A DNA stretch of 64,000 nt from Chryseobacterium sp. c4a (GTDB lineage Bacteria > Bacteroidota > Bacteroidia > Flavobacteriales > Weeksellaceae). Of this stretch, positions 27,461-36,011 are shown piece by piece. Location of the stretch: the NCBI RefSeq assembly GCF_009900745.1, contig NZ_WXVU01000006.1, positions 124,001 through 188,000 on the forward strand, written 5' to 3'. Made by a program: the position numbers and the translations under genes. The notes under the pieces are model-generated. The model was not told the DNA's origin, did no database searches, and saw only the letters and a program-made list of their open reading frames with translations. How positions within the stretch are numbered: position 1 is the stretch's first letter; every line of letters begins with the position of its first letter.

Positions 27461-28147
27461 ATGATTGAAAGAATAGCAACCTATTGGGATGATAGAAGTG
27501 AATCATGGCGCAAGGAAAAAGATGAAGCCTGGTCTCGTCCTGAAACGGAAAAATGGTTAGATTTTTTTAAATCGGTGAAAAACCGTACAAAAGGGAATAA
27601 AGTCCTTGAAGTGGGTACAGCCACAGGATATTTTGCCCATATTATGACCTTAGCAGGTTTTGAAGTAACTGCTGTGGATCTTTCACCACAAATGATTGAA
27701 GCTGCCAAACAAGTCAGTGAAGTACTACAAATACCTGTAGAATATGCTGTAATGGATGCTCACTCCCTGCAATTGGAAGACAATACCTTTGACATAGTAT
27801 TTACACGACTTATGACATGGACGGTTCCAGATTTAGAAAAGTGCTATCTGGAAATGGAGCGTGTTCTGAAACCGGGAGGAACATTGCTAAACTTTGATGC
27901 CGATTTCGGAAAAACAGTTTTTAGCACAGACCGTCACGACGAATGCCCATCCGGAGCCATCCAAGAGGTGAATGATATTAAATCTGAATTGGAAATCAGC
28001 AAACATGAACGTCCCTCAAAAGATGTAGAAGTGCTTCGTGCCATTGGATTCAATTCGATCAATGTTGATATGAATGCACAAAATCACATTTTAGGACTGC
28101 CTGAAGAAACAGAAGGTCTTTTTATGCTGGAAGCCACCAAAAAATAA
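27461..28147 (+). CDS. class I SAM-dependent methyltransferase
   Basis: A 228-residue Rossmann-type methyltransferase. Motif I is VLEVGTATGYFA, with VTAVDLSPQMIEAAK as motif II, VMDAHSLQLEDNTFDIVFTRLMTWTV as motifs III/IV and VLKPGGTLLNFD as motif post-III. The N-terminal IATYWDDRSESWRKEKDE is common to a subgroup of small-molecule methyltransferases. The substrate is unknown. It has its own promoter and terminator. Confidence 0.85.
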   Translation: MIERIATYWDDRSESWRKEKDEAWSRPETEKWLDFFKSVKNRTKGNKVLEVGTATGYFAHIMTLAGFEVTAVDLSPQMIEAAKQVSEVLQIPVEYAVMDAHSLQLEDNTFDIVFTRLMTWTVPDLEKCYLEMERVLKPGGTLLNFDADFGKTVFSTDRHDECPSGAIQEVNDIKSELEISKHERPSKDVEVLRAIGFNSINVDMNAQNHILGLPEETEGLFMLEATKK

Positions 28148-28170
28148 AAATGTAGCAAATACGCCAAAAT

Positions 28171-28203
28171 AAAAGTCCTCAGTTTTAATGATTGAGGACT
28201 TTT
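28171..28203 (+). terminator. rho-independent terminator
   Basis: AAAAGTCCTCA and TGAGGACTTTT form a perfect 11-bp stem 24 bases after the methyltransferase stop. Confidence 0.8.
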
Positions 28204-28284
28204 CATATCATTAAGAAACAAAGAAAACCTCTTTATTAAACAAAAATTAATCTTTCTCTTTTTTCTCAGGAAAAATTTAAGCCC

Positions 28285-28292
28285 TATATTTG
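28285..28292 (+). promoter_or_regulatory. -7 promoter element very close to a start codon (TATATTTG)
   Basis: Exact TAnnTTTG match only 5 bases before the assigned ATG of the next gene. If used, the transcript would be leaderless or nearly so, or translation starts at a later ATG. Confidence 0.5.
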
Positions 28293-28297
28293 CAAGG

Positions 28298-28660
28298 ATG
28301 TTAAAATGGTTCTCCATAATATGTTCAATGATGTATGTGCTGGCTACCACCAATGCGGGGGAAGTACTGAAGGTGCCTATGTTTGTGGAACACTTTATGG
28401 AATATCAGGGAAACCTTTCGGAATTTGTCATGGAACACTATGACAACCATAAAAAAGATTCAGACTGGGATCTGGATCAAAAGTTACCATTCATCAATCC
28501 ACCAATTGTACTCACTGTACATGCTCAGCTTCCTGATTATACTTTTGAAATCAAGAAACCTAAGGAAATTAAAATACCTCAAAAAAACAGTATTTACCAG
28601 GAAAAAGACTTCTCAAATCTTTACCTTTCCAATATTTTCCAGCCTCCACGGCTTTCTTAA
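28298..28660 (+). CDS. small exported protein upstream of metal-efflux operon
   Basis: A 120-residue protein with a hydrophobic N-terminus (MLKWFSIICSMMYVLATTNA) that looks like a signal peptide. It continues GEVLKVPMFVEHFMEYQ and is rich in His, Asp and Glu through residues 28-60 (HF, HYDNHKKDSDWDLDQ), which could bind metal. Small exported proteins with a similar start are often found before CzcA/CusA-type pumps in Bacteroidetes. A role as periplasmic metal-binding or regulatory partner is inferred from position. No enzyme motif is seen. The start is uncertain because the promoter element is so close; internal ATGs at codons 11-12 would break the signal peptide. Confidence 0.6.
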   Translation: MLKWFSIICSMMYVLATTNAGEVLKVPMFVEHFMEYQGNLSEFVMEHYDNHKKDSDWDLDQKLPFINPPIVLTVHAQLPDYTFEIKKPKEIKIPQKNSIYQEKDFSNLYLSNIFQPPRLS

Positions 28661-28781
28661 TTGATTTAAATTAAAAATTAATACTTTAAAATTTACTTAA
28701 AGTAATCGATTCTTATTGCCTATCAATTAACCTATAACATTTTGTTCGTTTCTTTTTCTGCATCGCTTATGTTGTAAAATA

Positions 28782-28821
28782 CTTGAACTATTGACATCGT
28801 CAACAAGTCAATAATTTCAAG
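28782..28821. promoter_or_regulatory. imperfect inverted repeat upstream of the metal-efflux operon
   Basis: CTTGAA-c-TATTGAC and GTCAATA-at-TTCAAG face each other across 11 bases, giving 13 paired positions with small bulges. It lies 118 bases before the RND pump gene in a 278-base gap with no coding frame. It may be an operator for a metal sensor or a leader hairpin; no sensor gene is adjacent. Confidence 0.4.
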
Positions 28822-28938
28822 CAGGATGAAGATTTTCATATTTTCAAAACATGACCGATAAAAGCTGAGAATTTTCTTCTCCTTCCGGAATAATCAGATA
28901 CCTACAAATGCTATGGGTTATCAATAAATAATTTTTTC

Positions 28939-31900
28939 ATGTTAAACAAAATTATTGAGTTTTCTGTAAAGAATAAACTCATCATTGCTCTGTTCACCAT
29001 AGGTTTGGTTCTTTTCGGGGTATATGAAACCACCAGACTTCCCATTGATGCTCAACCTGATATCACCAACAATCAGGTACAGATTATTACCACAGCTCCA
29101 TCTTATGGAGCAGCAGATATTGAACGTCTTGTCACATTTCCTATCGAGCAGGCTACCAGCAATATCAGCGGAATTACGGAACTCAGAAGCCTCTCCAGAT
29201 TTGGATTGTCATTGGTAACGGTAGTTTTCGATGATAAAACGGATGTATATTGGGCGCGCCAGCAGGTTCAGGAACGTTTACAACTCGTTCAGGATAACAT
29301 TCCTTCCGGGATTGGAAAGCCAGAACTAGGGCCTATTTCAACCGGATTAGGAGAAATCTTTCAATATGTTGTAAGAGCCAAGAAAGGCTATGAAAACGTA
29401 TATGATGAAACAGAACTGAGAACCATTCAGGATTGGGTCGTGAGACGACAATTACTGGGAACCAAGGGTGTAGCAGATGTCAGCAGTTTTGGCGGAAAGC
29501 TGAAACAATATGAAATAGCTATTAATCCTAATAAACTTCAAGCTTTTAATATCAATATCAACGATGTTTTTGCAGCATTGGAAAAGAATAATCAGAATAC
29601 CGGCGGAGCTTATATCGAAAAGAAAGAAACCGTTCTTTTTATCCGAAGTGAAGGTCTTTTGGGAACAAAAGAAGATATAGGAAATACTCAGGTCGCAGAA
29701 ACTAAAGAAGGTATTCCGGTTCACATTAAAGATGTAGCTTCTGTAAAAATCGGATATGCGACACGATATGGCGCTATGACCTATAATGACACCGGAGAAG
29801 TATCAGGAGCTATTGTATTGATGCTTAAAGGAGAAAATGCCAATGAGGTGATCGGTAATATTAAGCAAAGACTTGAAAAGATCCAGGAATCTTTACCCGA
29901 AGGCGTTGTTATTGAACCTTTCCTAGATCGTGCTAAGATGGTGAATAATACCATTAGTACTGTAAAAACCAATCTAATGGAAGGAGCATTAATTGTAGTA
30001 TTCATCCTGGTTTTATTCCTTGGAAACTTCAGAGCCGGATTATTAGTAGCCTCCGTCATTCCTTTGGCTATGCTATTTGCCATTATCATGATGAATATTT
30101 TCGGCGTGGGTGGAAATCTGATGAGTCTTGGAGCCTTAGATTTTGGTCTTATTGTAGATGGAGCTGTAATCATTGTAGAAGCAGTTTTACATCAACTAGC
30201 CCATAAAAAGCATTTTGGTAAAGACAATATGCTCAGTAAAAAGGAAATGGATGACCAGGTTTCAAATTCTGCGACCAAAATGGTAAACAGTGCCGTTTTC
30301 GGACAGATTATTATCCTTATCGTATACCTTCCGATCTTTACCTTACAAGGAATTGAAGGGAAAATGTTCAAACCAATGGCACAAACCGTTGCCTTTGCAT
30401 TGATTGGAGCGTTTATTCTTTCTCTTACTTATATTCCCATGATGAGTTCACTGGTATTAAGCAGAAAGAAAAAGGAAAAAGACAATATTTCTGACCGTGT
30501 TATGGCTAAAGTAGAAGCAGGACATCAAAAGTTCCTGATGAAAGCCTTAAAATATAGAAAAACAATCATCTTGGGAGTTCTTGTTCTTTTTGTGGGTGCC
30601 GTTTTCACATTGTCAAGAATGGGAGGGGAGTTTATTCCCTCATTGGAAGAAGGGGATTTTGCTGTCGAAATGAGGATTCTTCAGGGAAGTAATATCAATG
30701 AGACCAAAAAGGTCACCACACAAGCGTCAAATATTCTTTTAAAGCAGTTCCCTGAAATACAAAAGATCGTTGTAAAGATCGGAAGTGCAGAAATCCCTAC
30801 GGAGCCTATGCCAATGGATGCCGGAGATATGATTATTGTTTTAAAACCTAAAAAAGAATGGACTTCCGCTCACTCATTTCCGGAACTATCTGCAAAAATG
30901 AATAAGGCACTAAAGGTTATTCCAGGACTAACGACTAGTTTTCAGTTTCCTGTACAAATGCGTTTTAACGAATTAATGACAGGAGCCAGACAGGATATCG
31001 TATGTAAAATCTATGGTGAGGATCTGGATAGCCTTACTACATATGCTAAGAAACTGGGAAGTATCATCAATACCGTTAAAGGAGCACAGGATCTTTATAT
31101 AGAACCTGTTGAAGGAGCACCGCAAGTTGTTATTGATTATAATCGTTCAGAATTATCAAGATACAATATTTCTGTTGCAGAGATCAACCGTGTGATTAAT
31201 ATGGCTTTTGCAGGACAAACCGCAGGAGCTTTATATGAAGGGGAGAAAAAGTTTGATATCGTTGTCCGTATGGATAATGAGCACAAAAAAGATATTACCA
31301 GCATTCAAAATCTATTGGTGCCTACTGCAACCGGAGAACAGATTCCTTTATCTCAACTGGCAAAAGTAGAACTTAAAGAAAGTCCAAATCAAATTCAGAG
31401 AGAAGATACCAAAAGAAGAATTATTGTAGGATTTAATGCAAGAGACAGAGATGTGCAGAGTCTTGTGGAAGAGCTTCAGCAGAAAGTGGGTAAAAACCTG
31501 AAATTCTCACCAGGATATACCATTGCTTATGGAGGAACTTTTGAAAACCTGAATGAAGCCAAAGCAAGACTGGGGATTGCTGTTCCAATATCTTTAGTAA
31601 TGATTTTCTTGCTGCTATTTTTCGCTTTCGGCTCTGTAAAACACAGTTTGCTAATTTACACTGCCATTCCGTTATCTGCTATTGGAGGAGTTTATTTTCT
31701 TGCATTAAGAGGGATGCCTTTCAGTATCAGTGCAGGAGTAGGATTCATTGCTTTATTCGGAGTAGCTGTACTTAACGGAATTGTTTTAATATCAGAATTT
31801 AACAGATTGAAAAACAACGGAATAACCAACACTAGCAGAATTGTTTTGATGGGTACAAAAATAAGGCTTCGTCCGGTTCTGATGACTGCTTTTGTAGCTT

Positions 31901-33276
31901 CATTAGGGTTCCTTCCTATGGCAATAAGTAACGGAGCAGGAGCCGAAGTACAAAGACCTTTGGCAACAGTCGTAATCGGCGGGCTTATGCTGGCAACTCT
32001 TCTAACCTTATTTGTACTACCTATTCTGTACGTCTTATTTGAACATATTAATAAAGATAAAATGAAATTCTCAAAAAAAATAAACTATAAAAAACTATCT
32101 GTTTTCTTGTTGCTGATTTCTTTCGGAAGCATTCAAGCCCAGGAAAATATTACTTTTGAGCAAGCACTCGAAAAAGCATACCAGCAAAACGGAATCCTTA
32201 AAAATTCAAAATTAATCTCTGATTATCAGGAGAAACTAAAAGCCAGCTATCTTGATCTTCCACAATTGGAAGTTACTGGAGGCTTCGGGCAAATTCAGGG
32301 GGAAGAAACCGATAATTCATTCGGGATCTCTCAAAGATTCAGTTTTCCAACCGTGTATTCAAAGAGGAAGCAGATGCTGGATGCAGAATGGACGGCAAGT
32401 GTCATTAATCAGAACCTTACTAAAACACAGATCACCAAAGAGGTTACAGATGTTTTTTACAGAATTTTAGTCCTTCAGGAGAAGAAAAAAGTATTGGAAT
32501 ATATTAGTCAGATGTACACTAGTTTTGCAGATAAAGCCAGTTTAAGACTAAAGAAAGGGGAATCTAATATTCTGGAGGAATCAACTGCTGAAATACAAAA
32601 AGAACAAGTAAAAGTACAGCTGAATTCGCTTGAAAATGATATGAATATCGCAAAATTACAGCTACAATTACTCCTTCAGTCTAATACGCCTTATCAACCT
32701 ATTGCCGATAAACCAACCATGAGCGTAGGGCTTCAGATATCAGAAGAAATGGTAAAACAACATCCTGAGCTTCAGTACCTGCAACAGCAGATCAAAGTGG
32801 GAGAGGCTGAAGTACAACTTGAGAAAAGCAGGTTGCTTCCCGAACTTCTTATAGGCTACACCAATCAGAGCATGAAGAATATTAACAACAACCGTTTTAA
32901 TTCGGTTCAGGTTGGAGTAGGAATCCCTTTGTTTACCAAAGGACAAAGAGCATTAGCAAAAGCAGCACAGGCAAAAATTGCGATCTCTGAGAATCAATAT
33001 CAAAGAAAAGAAATTGAACTTAAAAACAGGCTGGGGCAGCAGTTGAGCAATTATATGAATCAACAGAGAATCATTGAGAATTATGAGCAGAAACAGCTTC
33101 CAAAATCTGAAACGATCTTAAAAACTGCCCAAAAACAGATGGATGTGGGAGAAATTGATTACCTGAACTGGGTAATACTAGTCAATCAAGCCGTAAAAAC
33201 CAAGGCCGATTATATTGACAGCCTGGAAAGATTAAATCAAATTGGAGCAGAACTTAATTTCCTAATTTCAAAATAA
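28939..33276 (+). CDS. CzcA-type heavy-metal RND pump fused to TolC-type outer membrane channel
   Basis: A 1445-residue protein in two modules. Residues 1-1040 are an HME-type RND pump: IEFSVKNKLIIALFTIGL opens TM1, two large periplasmic loops follow, and TM4 carries D401-F-G, D407-G-A and E414, the proton-relay pattern of CzcA (Zn/Co/Cd) rather than CusA. At residue 1042 a Met begins KFSKKINYKKLSVFLLL...SIQAQ, a perfect signal peptide, followed by about 380 residues with TolC/CzcC character (ITFEQALEKAYQQN, long coiled coils, LPELLIGYTNQS). So the outer membrane channel is joined to the inner membrane pump; cleavage or internal initiation may separate them. The adaptor gene follows 7 bases later. 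Confidence 0.88.
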   Translation: MLNKIIEFSVKNKLIIALFTIGLVLFGVYETTRLPIDAQPDITNNQVQIITTAPSYGAADIERLVTFPIEQATSNISGITELRSLSRFGLSLVTVVFDDKTDVYWARQQVQERLQLVQDNIPSGIGKPELGPISTGLGEIFQYVVRAKKGYENVYDETELRTIQDWVVRRQLLGTKGVADVSSFGGKLKQYEIAINPNKLQAFNININDVFAALEKNNQNTGGAYIEKKETVLFIRSEGLLGTKEDIGNTQVAETKEGIPVHIKDVASVKIGYATRYGAMTYNDTGEVSGAIVLMLKGENANEVIGNIKQRLEKIQESLPEGVVIEPFLDRAKMVNNTISTVKTNLMEGALIVVFILVLFLGNFRAGLLVASVIPLAMLFAIIMMNIFGVGGNLMSLGALDFGLIVDGAVIIVEAVLHQLAHKKHFGKDNMLSKKEMDDQVSNSATKMVNSAVFGQIIILIVYLPIFTLQGIEGKMFKPMAQTVAFALIGAFILSLTYIPMMSSLVLSRKKKEKDNISDRVMAKVEAGHQKFLMKALKYRKTIILGVLVLFVGAVFTLSRMGGEFIPSLEEGDFAVEMRILQGSNINETKKVTTQASNILLKQFPEIQKIVVKIGSAEIPTEPMPMDAGDMIIVLKPKKEWTSAHSFPELSAKMNKALKVIPGLTTSFQFPVQMRFNELMTGARQDIVCKIYGEDLDSLTTYAKKLGSIINTVKGAQDLYIEPVEGAPQVVIDYNRSELSRYNISVAEINRVINMAFAGQTAGALYEGEKKFDIVVRMDNEHKKDITSIQNLLVPTATGEQIPLSQLAKVELKESPNQIQREDTKRRIIVGFNARDRDVQSLVEELQQKVGKNLKFSPGYTIAYGGTFENLNEAKARLGIAVPISLVMIFLLLFFAFGSVKHSLLIYTAIPLSAIGGVYFLALRGMPFSISAGVGFIALFGVAVLNGIVLISEFNRLKNNGITNTSRIVLMGTKIRLRPVLMTAFVASLGFLPMAISNGAGAEVQRPLATVVIGGLMLATLLTLFVLPILYVLFEHINKDKMKFSKKINYKKLSVFLLLISFGSIQAQENITFEQALEKAYQQNGILKNSKLISDYQEKLKASYLDLPQLEVTGGFGQIQGEETDNSFGISQRFSFPTVYSKRKQMLDAEWTASVINQNLTKTQITKEVTDVFYRILVLQEKKKVLEYISQMYTSFADKASLRLKKGESNILEESTAEIQKEQVKVQLNSLENDMNIAKLQLQLLLQSNTPYQPIADKPTMSVGLQISEEMVKQHPELQYLQQQIKVGEAEVQLEKSRLLPELLIGYTNQSMKNINNNRFNSVQVGVGIPLFTKGQRALAKAAQAKIAISENQYQRKEIELKNRLGQQLSNYMNQQRIIENYEQKQLPKSETILKTAQKQMDVGEIDYLNWVILVNQAVKTKADYIDSLERLNQIGAELNFLISK

Positions 33277-33283
33277 CAGCATC

Positions 33284-34435
33284 ATGCAATTCAAAATAAT
33301 ATCAATATACAGTCTGGCTTTAGCATTTGCTTTATCATCATGCTCAGGCAAGAAAGAAGAAGAAAAAACAGTCTATGAAAACACAAAGTTTGCTAAAGAT
33401 ACCGAGAATACCGTTCATCTTACCAATCAGCAAATTCAGTCTGTAGGAATTACGACAACTTCTCTTCAGGACAGAAACATGGAAAAGCTGGTTCGTCTGA
33501 ATGGAAAAGCAGAAATTGCTCCCTCTCATATCAGTTCTGTTTCAAGTATTATGGGTGGACACATCAAATCCATCAATGTGATTAATGGAAGCCACTTTAA
33601 TAAAGGTCAGGTACTCGCTGTTGTAGAAGATCCTCAATTCATTCAGCTTCAGCAGGATTATCTGGTCACAAAAGCACAGCTCGAAGCAGCAAGGCTAAAC
33701 TTTAATCGCCAGAAAGATCTTAACACCAGCAAAGCAAGCAGTGATAAAACCCTGCAAACAGCTCAGGCAGATTATTCAACCTTAAATGCAACACTCAGAG
33801 GGCTTGAAGAAAAATTAAGAATCGTCGGAATCAACGCGAAAGGTCTCAATACGGGAAATATCAGAAGTAAAATCAATATTTATGCTCCCTTCACAGGCTT
33901 TGTAAGTAAAATCCTGGTCAATAACGGGCAGTACATTAACCCGGCAGATACTTTATTTGAATTGATCAATCCGGCAGGATTACTTTTAGAATTAAAAGTT
34001 TTTGAAAACGATGTTAACGATATCAAAGTCGGCCAGGAAATTTTGGTCTATAATAATCAAAATCCTGATGTGAAATCCAATGCTAACATTGTAAGTGTAG
34101 TTCCCAGTATTGAAACCGGAGGTTCTGCAACGGCTGTAGCCAAACTATCATCTGTGAATACTGAATTTGTAAAAGGAATGTATATCAATGCCGAAGTTAA
34201 TATCAGCAATCGATATACTCAGGGGCTTCCAAATGATGCAGTTGTTTCTTTTGAAGGTAAAAGTTATGTTTTTGAAGACTTAGGACAATCAAAATATAAA
34301 ATGATTCCTGTAGTAACCGGAATTGCTGATGATCAGTTTACAGAAGTTCTGAAAGCTGATTTTTTAAAAGATAAAAAGATTGTACAGAAAGGAGCATATA
34401 GCTTACTGATGATGTTAAAGAATAAAGCGGAATAA
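33284..34435 (+). CDS. RND efflux periplasmic adaptor lipoprotein (CzcB/CusB-like)
   Basis: A 383-residue membrane fusion protein. LALAFALSSC gives a lipobox with Cys20, so it is lipid-anchored. VNGSHFNKGQVLAVVEDPQF and IYAPFTGFVSKILVNNGQYI are the two lipoyl half-motifs flanking a coiled hairpin (about 125-180, QLQQDYLVTKAQLEAARLNF). Beta-barrel and membrane-proximal domains follow. It links the RND pump to the outer membrane channel. The His-rich metal-binding N-terminus of some CusB proteins is missing. It ends the operon; a hairpin terminator follows. Confidence 0.9.
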   Translation: MQFKIISIYSLALAFALSSCSGKKEEEKTVYENTKFAKDTENTVHLTNQQIQSVGITTTSLQDRNMEKLVRLNGKAEIAPSHISSVSSIMGGHIKSINVINGSHFNKGQVLAVVEDPQFIQLQQDYLVTKAQLEAARLNFNRQKDLNTSKASSDKTLQTAQADYSTLNATLRGLEEKLRIVGINAKGLNTGNIRSKINIYAPFTGFVSKILVNNGQYINPADTLFELINPAGLLLELKVFENDVNDIKVGQEILVYNNQNPDVKSNANIVSVVPSIETGGSATAVAKLSSVNTEFVKGMYINAEVNISNRYTQGLPNDAVVSFEGKSYVFEDLGQSKYKMIPVVTGIADDQFTEVLKADFLKDKKIVQKGAYSLLMMLKNKAE

Positions 34436-34461
34436 TCGCTTTCTAACAATAGATTATATAA

Positions 34462-34500
34462 GAAAGGTTTTGTTTACTAGTGGTAAATGAAACCTTTTCT
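34462..34500 (+). terminator. terminator hairpin after efflux operon
   Basis: AAAGGTTT and AAACCTTT pair, with an inner GTTTAC/GTAAAT pairing, 27 bases after the adaptor stop. It is followed by ATTTTG. Confidence 0.6.
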
Positions 34501-34797
34501 ATTTTGAAGAGGCATTGGCTCTCACAGATTTTGTGGATTACGCAGATGTTTATGGAATACTTAAAGCTGTTTGTATCGCCACGAATGCACAAATATATAG
34601 GATTATTTACCAGTGCATGGTTGATTATACCTTATAGAAATAGAGGTACTTCCATCAATGAAAAAGTAGTATCATTTGCTTTTTCGATCAGAGAAAAGTG
34701 AACCTTCTAAATTAATAAGAGATTTAGTCAGAAATTAAAGTGATGACTATCAGGAGATATTAAAAATAGATGTAAATTTATAAAGATATTTGATCAG
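34501..34797. other. non-coding spacer with repeat fragments
   Basis: About 300 bases between the efflux operon and the REP-bounded lipoprotein unit. It contains ACAGATTTTGTGGATTACG (resembling a piece near 44682) and GCCACGAATGCAC at 34578, which has an inverted 12-of-13 match at 35757 on the far side of the lipoprotein gene. Short open frames here look non-coding. Confidence 0.4.
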
Positions 34798-34828
34798 CAC
34801 GAGCAAGATGCTCGCGCTAGCAGGGGGG
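34798..34828 (+). repeat. REP-like palindromic repeat, left copy
   Basis: Thirty-one bases starting CACGAGCAAGATGCTCGCG and ending in six G's. It contains the hairpin CGAGCA-AGA-TGCTCG. It matches an inverted copy at 35545-35575 at 28 of 31 positions. It is much more GC-rich than its surroundings. The shape (short GC-rich palindrome next to a G-run) resembles REP elements mobilised by RAYT/Y1 transposases; no such transposase is in the window. Confidence 0.8.
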
Positions 34829-34857
34829 ATGTTATTAATCTAAAATTTCCAAATAGT

Positions 34858-35541
34858 ATGAATTTCAAAACTAAAATAGTTATGATTTTATTATCCTCTT
34901 TATTACTTACGAATTGTAAGGAGGAAATGAAAAAATGTGTAAGTCAATCAACCGATACTAATGTAAAACTATATAATGATTTAACAGATCAGTTGATACC
35001 TTATTTTTTTAGAGAAGATTATTTAGGTGAAAAAAGATATTTTGATAGTTTAAGAGTTCATGATGATGATTTATATATCGAAGAGAAGACAAAAGCGCAC
35101 AACGAAATTTTTAATCATCCTGAAAAATTTTGCAATTTGTATATAGATTCTATTAAAAATAAGAATACTGATTTTGCTACAGGTAGTACCGAAGATAATA
35201 TAAAATACATACAAAGAAAGAAGGATTTTTTTAAAGACTTTTCCAATAGTCCAGATATTATTAAAAATTTAAGCATACGAAGTTCTATAAAAGCAAATCA
35301 ATTTAATTTGTGTACCGCAAAAGTGCTGGATCTGGCAGAGTATGATAAACATACAAATGAATGTGAGATAGGTGTTGTCTATTTTTCAGAGATTGTATTC
35401 GATACTTCAAAAAAAAGAGCATTAGTTTTTGTTGACCATCATATAAAAAAAGATTATTACGGTAGAAATGCTGTATTTAAACTAAGATTGCATGATAATT
35501 ATTGGGAAATAGAAGATTTTATGTTAGTGTCAACTTCCTAA
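34858..35541 (+). CDS. lipoprotein of unknown function inside a REP-bounded unit
   Basis: A 227-residue protein with a lipoprotein signal: ILLSSLLLTNC, lipid-modified at Cys20. The mature part is charged and probably mixed alpha/beta, with DNYWEIEDFML at the C-terminus resembling the last strand of an NTF2-like or similar small fold; this is a weak impression. The gene is clearly more AT-rich than its neighbours, with many AT-ending codons. It starts 29 bases after one REP-like repeat and stops 3 bases before the inverted copy, so the gene fits the unit exactly. This suggests horizontal acquisition or mobility as a single-gene cassette. No function is proposed. Confidence 0.65.
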   Translation: MNFKTKIVMILLSSLLLTNCKEEMKKCVSQSTDTNVKLYNDLTDQLIPYFFREDYLGEKRYFDSLRVHDDDLYIEEKTKAHNEIFNHPEKFCNLYIDSIKNKNTDFATGSTEDNIKYIQRKKDFFKDFSNSPDIIKNLSIRSSIKANQFNLCTAKVLDLAEYDKHTNECEIGVVYFSEIVFDTSKKRALVFVDHHIKKDYYGRNAVFKLRLHDNYWEIEDFMLVSTS

Positions 35542-35544
35542 TTT

Positions 35545-35575
35545 CCCCCTCGCTGGCGCGAGCATCTTGCTCGTG
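35545..35575 (-). repeat. REP-like palindromic repeat, right (inverted) copy
   Basis: Inverted copy of the 31-base repeat at 34798, starting CCCCCTCGCTGGCGCG and ending GCTCGTG. Differences are at three positions next to the G-run. It begins 3 bases after the lipoprotein stop codon and may also serve as its transcription terminator. Confidence 0.8.
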
Positions 35576-35615
35576 TCCAGTATAATAAGTCGCTAGACAA
35601 TAACCTAGATAAAGA

Positions 35616-35645
35616 AAAAACCACTGCCTTTGGGCGGTGGTTTTT
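35616..35645 (+). terminator. rho-independent terminator
   Basis: AAAAACCACTGCC and GGCGGTGGTTTTT pair over 13 bases (one G-U) around a TTTG loop, with a T run inside the stem end. It lies 40 bases outside the right REP-like repeat. It may end the lipoprotein transcript or may have belonged to the transcript that was there before. Confidence 0.75.
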
Positions 35646-36011
35646 AATTATGAAATGTCTTATACCAAACATTATTATGCAATTAGCCGGTGTATCAACA
35701 GTAATCATAGAATATTGTAACATGCACATAGCTTATAAATCATTTCAAAAACATTCGTGTATTCGTGGCAAAAAATAAAGTGTACGCTTAATGAAAATCT
35801 TCGATTTTCTTGCGCCTTAAAACAATCTATTATTTAAAAAGCTTTGCGCCTTCGCATATTTCCAACACATCAATAAAATGACTTTTAACATATTTTCAAT
35901 ATTCTGAATACTATTTAATGCATAATTAATTTAAAAAGCAATACTTTTAAGCAGTGAATTAGTTGAAAGAATTTTTAGTTGCATTAAGTAAAGAACTTTT
36001 ATTGAAACATA
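35646..36011. other. intergenic region with repeat fragments
   Basis: About 370 bases. It contains GTGTATTCGTGGC (35757) and TTGCGCCTT/TTTGCGCCTTCGC fragments (35811-35855), similar to degenerate repeats elsewhere in the window. No coding frame and no clear -7 element were found before the next gene. Confidence 0.4.

Noticed and set aside
34480..34701. 73-codon frame after the efflux operon.
   Set aside because: It runs through the terminator hairpin and repeat fragments and has no protein-like character.
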